From the NCBI GenBank assembly GCA_045107005.1, contig JBGCFP010000033.1:1-45881 (forward strand): a stretch of 45,881 nucleotides of DNA, given 5' to 3'. A model generated the notes under the pieces. The model was not told the origin of the DNA. It searched no databases and saw nothing but the letters and a program-made list of their open reading frames with translations. The translations under genes and the position numbers were made by a program. Below, one piece after another: positions 40,809 through 45,881 of the stretch; positions within the stretch are counted from its first letter, which is position 1, and every line of letters starts with the position of its first letter. Origin of the DNA: JBCCMA01 sp045107005. GTDB lineage: Bacteria; Pseudomonadota; Gammaproteobacteria; Steroidobacterales; JBCCMA01.

Positions 40809-42529
40809 CAGACCTGTCGCGGTGTGTAGGGCAACAGGTCAACGACCTGGCCGGCTAACAGCGACTTCTTGAGGTCCCGCCAGTACTGCGCATCCATCAG
40901 CGCCGCATGAACGTCGCAAAACAGCGTCAGCAGATCGCCCTCGAGACCGAGAAAAGACGGAAACTGTTCGGGAAACACATCGTTGTCGCCAACATAAAAC
41001 CACGCGCCCGAGGTCATTTCTTCCTCGTGGTTACGTGCCTCGGGCAGATCTCGGAAATGGCAGTCCGTGACCAGGCATAGTTCATCGTAGTCAAAAAAGA
41101 TGACCCGACCGTGACGCGTAACGCCAAAGTTCTTAAGCAGAAGGTCGCCGGGGAAAATATTCGACGACGCCAGATCCCGAATGGCGTCACCGTAGTCAAT
41201 GACCGCCGCGCGCGCAGCAGCTGGCGACGCTTCTCGCAGGTATTGATTGAGTGGGATCAATCGGCGCTCGATATACAGGTGTTCTACGATCACATCCTGA
41301 CCGTCGACTTTCACCACGTCGCTGGCGTCGCGCAACAACTCGTCAAGCAGCGCCGGTTCAAAGCGGTCGCGGGCGATCTTCAGATGCCGAAACTCCTGCG
41401 CATCGATCAGACGACCCGCACGATCGTGTTTGAACACCAGTTGATAGGCGTCCAGGACGTCGCGCCGCACCGTGGTCTTTGGGTACGCAAAGCGATCACG
41501 GATCACTTTGAAAACGACCGGATAGGACGGCAATGCAAACACCATCATGACCATGCCCCGATCAAAGGCCCAGTCACAAAACTGGTCCTGACTCTTTTGC
41601 AGGTGAGCGAACAGGTTTCGATAACGTTCAGTCTTGCCCTGTTTCGCACGACCGAGAAGGGTATAGAGTTCGTTGACGGGTTTTTGCGGCAGGATGGTGC
41701 GCAGGAAAGCGACAGCGTGGCGCACGATGTCGAGATCCGCGTGAATGTAGGAGCGTGAAAAGCTGAAAATGATACTCACGCCGTCTTCATCTGTAACGGC
41801 GCCGTCAATCTGTGCGCCGTGCTCGGTACTGCGGATAGGGATGACCAGCGGCAGTCGATAGTCGGTGCCGTTGATCCTGCCAATCAGATAGGCCCGATTG
41901 TCGCGGTAAAACACCTGGCCGATGACGTCGACCGATTCGATAGAGTAGTTGCCCCCCACGCGCACGCAGGCGTCAACCACGGTGCTGGTCAAATAGTTTA
42001 CGCACTCGGTCAAGTCGGCGAACGGCGTGGCCAGACGCACATCGCGCATCAACTGATGGAACAACTGCCAGTTAGAGCCGCGTGCCTCGTAGTGCCGATA
42101 GTTGGCGTAGCGTGTGTTTTCATTGACCGCATCGTCGCCAATGGTAATGAACTCGATCTGCGGATCGACACCTTCAGTTTGAAAAATACGTCGCGTAACC
42201 GAACTGAAAAAGGTCTTGGTGAACTCCCGATCCAGATACGGGCGAATTTCATCTTCAAACCGCAGCTTGATATCGCGCCATATCGTTTTGTCGTGGAGCT
42301 GATCGCCAAGACGATCTTGTACGCGCGTCAGACTGCGGCGCACCGCCTGCTCGTAAAGTTCGATGCGTTGCACCGCGTCGCGTTGGCTACCCGCCCAGTC
42401 GCGTGCCGCGAAGCGCGCGGCAGCGCGTTGGGTGACCGTATGGAAGTAGAAGTTGTAGGTCGAGAAGCCGTCGTAGATATCCGCCGCGCAGGCGCTCGCC
42501 AAGTCGCCGTGCGCGGAGGATTCAGTCAT
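40808..42529 (-). CDS. aceK: Isocitrate dehydrogenase kinase/phosphatase
   Basis: 573 residues from ATG 42529 (E. coli AceK is 578). The enzyme phosphorylates and dephosphorylates isocitrate dehydrogenase, which switches carbon between the TCA cycle and the glyoxylate shunt. Visible landmarks are 'TFFSSVTRRIF', the regulatory/ATP-site region 'MVMMVFALPSYPVVFKVIRDRFAYPKT' (Lys of FKVIRD), and the catalytic loop 'NIFPGDLLLKNFGVTRHGRVIFFDYDEL', whose D-x-D corresponds to E. coli Asp475/477. The start has no strong ribosome site and lies 32 bases after the icd stop. Unlike E. coli, where aceK follows aceBA, here it follows its substrate gene icd and is coupled to DUF3450 by a TGATG overlap. Confidence 0.95.
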   Translation of the reverse strand: MTESSAHGDLASACAADIYDGFSTYNFYFHTVTQRAAARFAARDWAGSQRDAVQRIELYEQAVRRSLTRVQDRLGDQLHDKTIWRDIKLRFEDEIRPYLDREFTKTFFSSVTRRIFQTEGVDPQIEFITIGDDAVNENTRYANYRHYEARGSNWQLFHQLMRDVRLATPFADLTECVNYLTSTVVDACVRVGGNYSIESVDVIGQVFYRDNRAYLIGRINGTDYRLPLVIPIRSTEHGAQIDGAVTDEDGVSIIFSFSRSYIHADLDIVRHAVAFLRTILPQKPVNELYTLLGRAKQGKTERYRNLFAHLQKSQDQFCDWAFDRGMVMMVFALPSYPVVFKVIRDRFAYPKTTVRRDVLDAYQLVFKHDRAGRLIDAQEFRHLKIARDRFEPALLDELLRDASDVVKVDGQDVIVEHLYIERRLIPLNQYLREASPAAARAAVIDYGDAIRDLASSNIFPGDLLLKNFGVTRHGRVIFFDYDELCLVTDCHFRDLPEARNHEEEMTSGAWFYVGDNDVFPEQFPSFLGLEGDLLTLFCDVHAALMDAQYWRDLKKSLLAGQVVDLLPYTPRQV

Positions 42530-42561
42530 GATGAGTGCAGGGTGATGGTCTGCACGCGCGG

Positions 42562-43860
42562 CTACATATGCGAAATCAGCGCGCTGCCAAACTCGCTGCA
42601 CTTCACTTCATTGGCACCGTCCATCAGGCGAGCAAAGTCGTAAGTTACGGTTTTGGACGCGATGGTTTTGTCCATGGCGCTGACCAGAAGATCGGCAGCT
42701 TCGAGCCATCCCATGTAGCGCAACATCATTTCGCCCGAAAGAATGAGCGAACCGGGGTTCACCTTATCGAGGTTGGTGTATTTCGGCGCTGTGCCGTGCG
42801 TGGCTTCGAAAATGGCGTGGCCCGTGGTGTAGTTGACGTTACCGCCTGGCGCAATCCCGATCCCGCCGACCTGTGCGGCCAGCGCGTCTGACAGGTAGTC
42901 ACCGTTGAGATTCATCGTGGCGATCACGTCGAATTCTTTGGGGCGCGTCAGGACTTGCTGCAGCGTGATGTCGGCGATGGCGTCCTTGATCAGGACTTTG
43001 CCGCTGTCCAGCGCCGCTTTTTGTTCGGCGTTGGCGGCGTCTGTGCCTTGGTCCGCCTTGGTGCGTTCCCACTGATCCCACGTGTAGGTGTCATTGGGGA
43101 ATTCTTTTTCGGCGAGCTCGTAACCCCAGTTGCGGAAAGCGCCTTCGGTGAACTTCATGATGTTGCCCTTATGCACGAAGGTCACGCTGTCGCGTTTGTT
43201 ATCGATGGCGTAGCGGATCGCCGCGCGCACCAAACGTGCCGTACCTTCTTGCGACACCGGTTTGATGCCGATGCCCGAACTGCCCGGGAAGCGAATCTTG
43301 TCGTACATTTTGGGGAACGCCGCTTTGAAGTCAGACAGGAAACGTTTCGCGTCGTCGCTGCCGGCTTCAAATTCCACGCCCACGTAAATGTCTTCAGTGT
43401 TTTCACGGAAAATCGCCATGTCGACATCTTTTGGATTGCGCACCGGCGAGGGCACACCTTTGAACCAGCGCACCGGACGCAGACAAACGTACAAATCGAG
43501 AATCTGACGCAGCGCAACGTTCAGCGAGCGGATGCCGCCTCCGATCGGCGTGGTCAGCGGGCCTTTGATTGCGACCAGATAGTCGCGGCACGCCTGAATC
43601 GTCTCGTCGGGCAGCCAGCTGTTGAACTTGTCGTTGGATTTTTGCCCCGCATAGATTTCCATCCAGTGAATTTTCTTGCTGCCGCCGTAGGCTTTGTCGA
43701 CCGCGGCGTCGAGGACACGCACCGTTGCGCGCCAGATGTCCGGGCCCGTTCCGTCCCCTTCGATGAACGGGACGATTGGATTGTCGGGCACGTTGAGCAC
43801 GCCGTTGTCGATGGTTATTTTGGCGCCCTCGGCGGGCACTTGCAGTATCGAATCAGTCAT
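42562..43860 (-). CDS. icd: NADP-dependent isocitrate dehydrogenase
   Basis: 432 residues from ATG 43860, which has GGAG 8 bases upstream; a GTG codon 9 bases before it lacks such spacing. It converts isocitrate to 2-oxoglutarate. It follows E. coli Icd almost throughout: 'VPDNPIVPFIEGDG', 'GPLTTPIGGGIRSLNVALRQ' with Ser112 equivalent to the AceK-phosphorylated Ser113, 'VHKGNIMKFTEG' and the signature 'NLNGDYLSDALAAQVGG'. The next gene is aceK, so enzyme and regulator are co-transcribed. The thioesterase gene lies 78 bases upstream on the same strand; I see no convincing promoter in that gap, though an icd promoter is likely. Confidence 0.97.
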   Translation of the reverse strand: MTDSILQVPAEGAKITIDNGVLNVPDNPIVPFIEGDGTGPDIWRATVRVLDAAVDKAYGGSKKIHWMEIYAGQKSNDKFNSWLPDETIQACRDYLVAIKGPLTTPIGGGIRSLNVALRQILDLYVCLRPVRWFKGVPSPVRNPKDVDMAIFRENTEDIYVGVEFEAGSDDAKRFLSDFKAAFPKMYDKIRFPGSSGIGIKPVSQEGTARLVRAAIRYAIDNKRDSVTFVHKGNIMKFTEGAFRNWGYELAEKEFPNDTYTWDQWERTKADQGTDAANAEQKAALDSGKVLIKDAIADITLQQVLTRPKEFDVIATMNLNGDYLSDALAAQVGGIGIAPGGNVNYTTGHAIFEATHGTAPKYTNLDKVNPGSLILSGEMMLRYMGWLEAADLLVSAMDKTIASKTVTYDFARLMDGANEVKCSEFGSALISHM

Positions 43861-43938
43861 GACGCTCACTCCAGCGAGTTAATGATTGGTAGTGTGTAGG
43901 ATTATCGAAGCGAAAAAGGTGCGCAGAATATAGTCGGT

Positions 43939-44376
43939 TCAGACCGTTTTTTCGAGCGCATCCAGCCGCTCGCGCTGCGGGTCGGGCAGATTGGCCTTGA
44001 CGCCGTTTGCGTAGTCAAAGACCACCACGCGCCCGTCGCCGTCCGCTGCCACTTTACCCAGCGTGCGGCTGACCACGCGGTACTCCATCGTCATCCAGCG
44101 CTGATCGGCGTGTGTGACCCGTGCGCCGATATCAACCGTGTCAGGGTGGCGCAACGGCAAGCGATAACGGCAGCGGGTTTCGGCGAGAATCGGTCCGATG
44201 CCCGGATCGTCAAGGTTGAGCAAGAATCCGATGCGTTCCAGGTATTCCATGCGCGCGCTTTCGAAAAAACGCAGATAAACAGCGTTGTTGACGTGGCCGT
44301 AAGCGTCCATATCGCAAAAGCGCACCGTCTCGGCTACGCGCACCGGAAATTCGGTTAGCAAGTCGTCAGATGCCAT
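43939..44376 (-). CDS. Acyl-CoA thioesterase, 4HBT family
   Basis: 145 residues from ATG 44376; the frame is open far upstream, but that part overlaps the small upstream gene. Hotdog fold with the catalytic motif 'FCDMDAYGHVNNAVYLRFFESAR' (D24, H28, N30, N31 of the 4-hydroxybenzoyl-CoA thioesterase type). 'RCRYRLPLRHPDTVDIGARV' and 'TMEYRVVSR' continue the fold. It hydrolyses acyl-CoA thioesters; the acyl group is unknown. It begins 4 bases after the small unknown gene ends, so the two are co-transcribed. The stop codon is followed 78 bases later by icd. Confidence 0.92.
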   Translation of the reverse strand: MASDDLLTEFPVRVAETVRFCDMDAYGHVNNAVYLRFFESARMEYLERIGFLLNLDDPGIGPILAETRCRYRLPLRHPDTVDIGARVTHADQRWMTMEYRVVSRTLGKVAADGDGRVVVFDYANGVKANLPDPQRERLDALEKTV

Positions 44377-44380
44377 CGAT

Positions 44381-44662
44381 TTAGCGCGCGCGCGGGAGAA
44401 TTGGTGCGTTGGGCTTCTGTCCCTGAACCTTTTCGTACTGCAAGGTCGGGCGGTCACCGCTGCGTGACCAGACGTGCTGTTTGCGCACCTCGTCGAAGGC
44501 CTCATCGCGTTCGGCCTCAGAGGCGTACCAGCGCACGGTTTCCCAGTCTTTGCCGAGCACGGCGGCCAGCGGATCGACGCCCGATAATTCCATCCGAATG
44601 CCGTAGACCTGATCGCGCGCCGACCGAATTCGGCCCGGGTCAAAATTCTCACTTGAAGCCAT
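44381..44662 (-). CDS. Small conserved-looking protein of unknown function
   Basis: 93 residues, ATG 44662, no signal peptide or membrane segment. Rich in charged residues, with 'RDQVYGIRMELSGVDPLAAVLG', 'DWETVRWYASEAERDEAFDEVRKQHVWSR' and a basic tail. I do not recognise the family. The length, start position, codon character and 4-base gap to the thioesterase gene support a real gene that is first of this minus-strand run and divergent from the NarL-type regulator (146-base gap). Confidence 0.7.
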   Translation of the reverse strand: MASSENFDPGRIRSARDQVYGIRMELSGVDPLAAVLGKDWETVRWYASEAERDEAFDEVRKQHVWSRSGDRPTLQYEKVQGQKPNAPILPRAR

Positions 44663-44808
44663 GGGGTTGTCAGCACCGCTAAAAAGGCGTCAGTATGTCA
44701 ATTGGCGCCGCGGTTGGAAAGTCGCAGCGCTTCTGGCACATCATAAAAAAAACCGAATTTCGCCGAAACACTGGAATGTAGTCTGAGCTTTACGATTCGG
44801 AAGATGCT

Positions 44809-45459
44809 ATGACTGTCAAAGTTATGCTGGTCGAGGACCACACGCTGGTACGTGCTGGCATTCGGTCGCTACTCGATAGCACCACAGGTATCGAAGTGGT
44901 TCGCGAGGCCAGAGATGGACGCGAAGCGCTGAGTGCGATGCGGGCCGAGAACATCGATGTCGTTGTGATGGACATCACCATGCCGGGCCTGAACGGGTTG
45001 GAAACAACAACCCGCATGAAAAAAATCTACCCCAACGTACGCATATTAATGTTGTCGATGTATTCCACCGACGAGTACGTTATCCAATCTTTGCTGCACG
45101 GCGCCGATGGCTATCTGGTCAAGGACTCAGCCGCGCCGGAATTGGAAAAGGCCATACTGACCGTACACCGCGGAGAGCAGTACCTCGGCGAAGGCGAAAT
45201 TCGCAAGCGTCTGGAAAAGCAGGTTGAGTTAGGACGTGGCATGAAAGATCCGCTGGATCGACTGACACCCCGTCAGCGCGAGATTTTGCAGTTGGTCGTT
45301 GAAGGTCACAAGACACGCGAAATTGCCCAGTTGCTGAGCGTCAGCGTCAAGACGGTTGAGACGCACCGCGCGCAGCTAATGGATCGCCTGGGGATACACG
45401 ATGTCGCCGGCTTGGTGCGCTACGCGATCAGAATCGGACTAATCTCATCCCACGTGTAG
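44809..45459 (+). CDS. NarL/FixJ family response regulator
   Basis: 216 residues: receiver (1-120) with E9/D10, phospho-acceptor D55 (VVVMDITMPG), S83 and K105, then a LuxR-type HTH (about 150-212) with 'LTPRQREILQLVVEGHKTREIAQLLSVSVKTVETHRAQLM'. A transcription factor. The paired histidine kinase is not next to it: upstream lies a divergent small gene, downstream a non-coding repeat array starting 41 bases after its stop. Possible targets include its neighbours, but nothing in the sequence shows this. Confidence 0.94.
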   Translation: MTVKVMLVEDHTLVRAGIRSLLDSTTGIEVVREARDGREALSAMRAENIDVVVMDITMPGLNGLETTTRMKKIYPNVRILMLSMYSTDEYVIQSLLHGADGYLVKDSAAPELEKAILTVHRGEQYLGEGEIRKRLEKQVELGRGMKDPLDRLTPRQREILQLVVEGHKTREIAQLLSVSVKTVETHRAQLMDRLGIHDVAGLVRYAIRIGLISSHV

Positions 45460-45499
45460 AAGCACCGAAAACACGAAGCAAAAACACGCGCATCGACAA

Positions 45500-45881
45500 C
45501 CAACGAGGATGTGAGCCCTCGCCAGTGTAAACATCGATTAGGGAAATTCCGCGAGCCGAAGGGAGCCATTCCTTCCGGGATCCAACGAAGATGTGAGGCC
45601 TCGCCGGTGTCAACGTCGATTAGGGAGATTCCGCGGACCGAAGGGAGTCACTCCCTCCGAGATCCGACGAAGATGTAAGGCCTCGCCGGTGTAAACGTCG
45701 ATTAGGGAAATTCCGTGAGCCGAAGGGAGCCATTCCTTCCGGGATCCAACGAAGATGTAAGGCCTCGCCGGTGTCAACGTCGATTAGGGAGATTCCGCGG
45801 ACCGAAGGGAGCCATTCCCTCCGAGAGCAAACGCAGATGTATGGCCTCGCGTGAGTAAACGTCGGCTCGGGAGCTGCCGCG
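45500..45881. repeat. Array of 82-bp tandem repeats (five copies, cut by window end)
   Basis: Units begin at 45500, 45582, 45664, 45746 and 45828, exactly 82 bases apart; the fifth is more divergent and runs off the window. Each holds GATGT, CCTCGC, AACGTCGATTAGGGA (or near) and GAAGGGAG in the same order. Units 1 and 3 resemble each other, as do 2 and 4, so the array is a doubled 164-bp pair. All full units keep a hairpin around GAAGGGA although its right arm varies. The period is not a multiple of 3, and stops interrupt all frames, so it is non-coding. It follows the NarL-type regulator. Confidence 0.93.

Noticed and set aside
43935..43952. CGGT-TCAG-ACCG hairpin followed by T6 on the plus strand
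   Set aside because: No plus-strand gene ends within several kilobases upstream; the stretch is the 3' end of the minus-strand thioesterase gene, so this is a chance terminator-like sequence.
44377..44676. 100-codon N-terminal extension of the thioesterase frame
   Set aside because: It covers the small upstream gene in another frame; the hotdog domain begins right after Met 44376.
45500..45881. CRISPR array or integron attC array
   Set aside because: No unique spacers are present, units are contiguous, and no open frames or paired attC core sites of the GTTRRRY/RYYYAAC type at both ends were found; a single RYYYAAC-like match (ATCCAAC) is not enough.

Overview
The window reads as chromosomal DNA of a gammaproteobacterium, GC-rich (high 50s % by eye). 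The support is: icd followed by aceK, a GlrR-type sigma-54 activator, a DUF3450/TtpC-type TonB system, several TonB-dependent receptors, class IV aminotransferase and M13/M4 peptidase lipoproteins or exoproteins, and dense c-di-GMP and two-component signalling. I cannot place it below class. No rRNA, tRNA, CRISPR array or intact insertion sequence was seen. Functions rest on motif recognition in the translated sequence; no database search was possible.

Layout. 1-4938 (+): 3' end of a TonB-dependent receptor with a strong terminator, an orphan Hcp (type VI tube protein), a decayed Uma2 nuclease gene on the minus strand, and an M13 metallopeptidase lipoprotein. 5021-10539: a stand-alone receiver, a PAS-GGDEF-EAL protein behind a perfect CRP-type site, and, convergent and overlapping with it, a giant CheB-CheR-PAS-histidine kinase. 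10711-17225 (-): six genes whose ends all overlap (RDD, SpoIIM-like, DUF4129, DUF4350, MoxR, DUF58). 17320-22762 (-): a DUF5916 outer-membrane protein and a secreted M4 protease with a PA insertion and a dockerin-like tail. 23163-24948 (+): a sigma-54-like promoter, a small EF-hand protein, a TGTC-N10-GACA palindrome and glrR. 25123-26982 (+): a membrane GGDEF protein.

27305-32011 (+): sensor kinase, double-receiver regulator and a TonB-domain protein in one operon, facing a TonB-dependent receptor (34090-32051, -). 34152-35777 (+): sulfotransferase-like P-loop protein and class IV aminotransferase. 36465-35803 (-): a lipoprotein. 44662-36542 (-): a small unknown protein, a thioesterase, then icd, aceK, DUF3450, an ExbB/TtpC-TonB fusion and a TPR protein. 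From aceK on, each stop codon overlaps the next start. 44809-45459 (+): a NarL/FixJ regulator followed by an array of 82-bp tandem repeats running off the window.

The most unusual feature is the compact TonB module at 36542-40808. A TtpC-like proton-channel protein is joined in frame to a TonB, no separate exbB or exbD is visible, and the module is translationally coupled to aceK, the kinase/phosphatase of isocitrate dehydrogenase. This suggests a link between the glyoxylate-shunt switch and energised outer-membrane uptake. Second are the non-coding 82-bp repeat array and the sigma-54/GlrR regulatory arrangement around the EF-hand gene.
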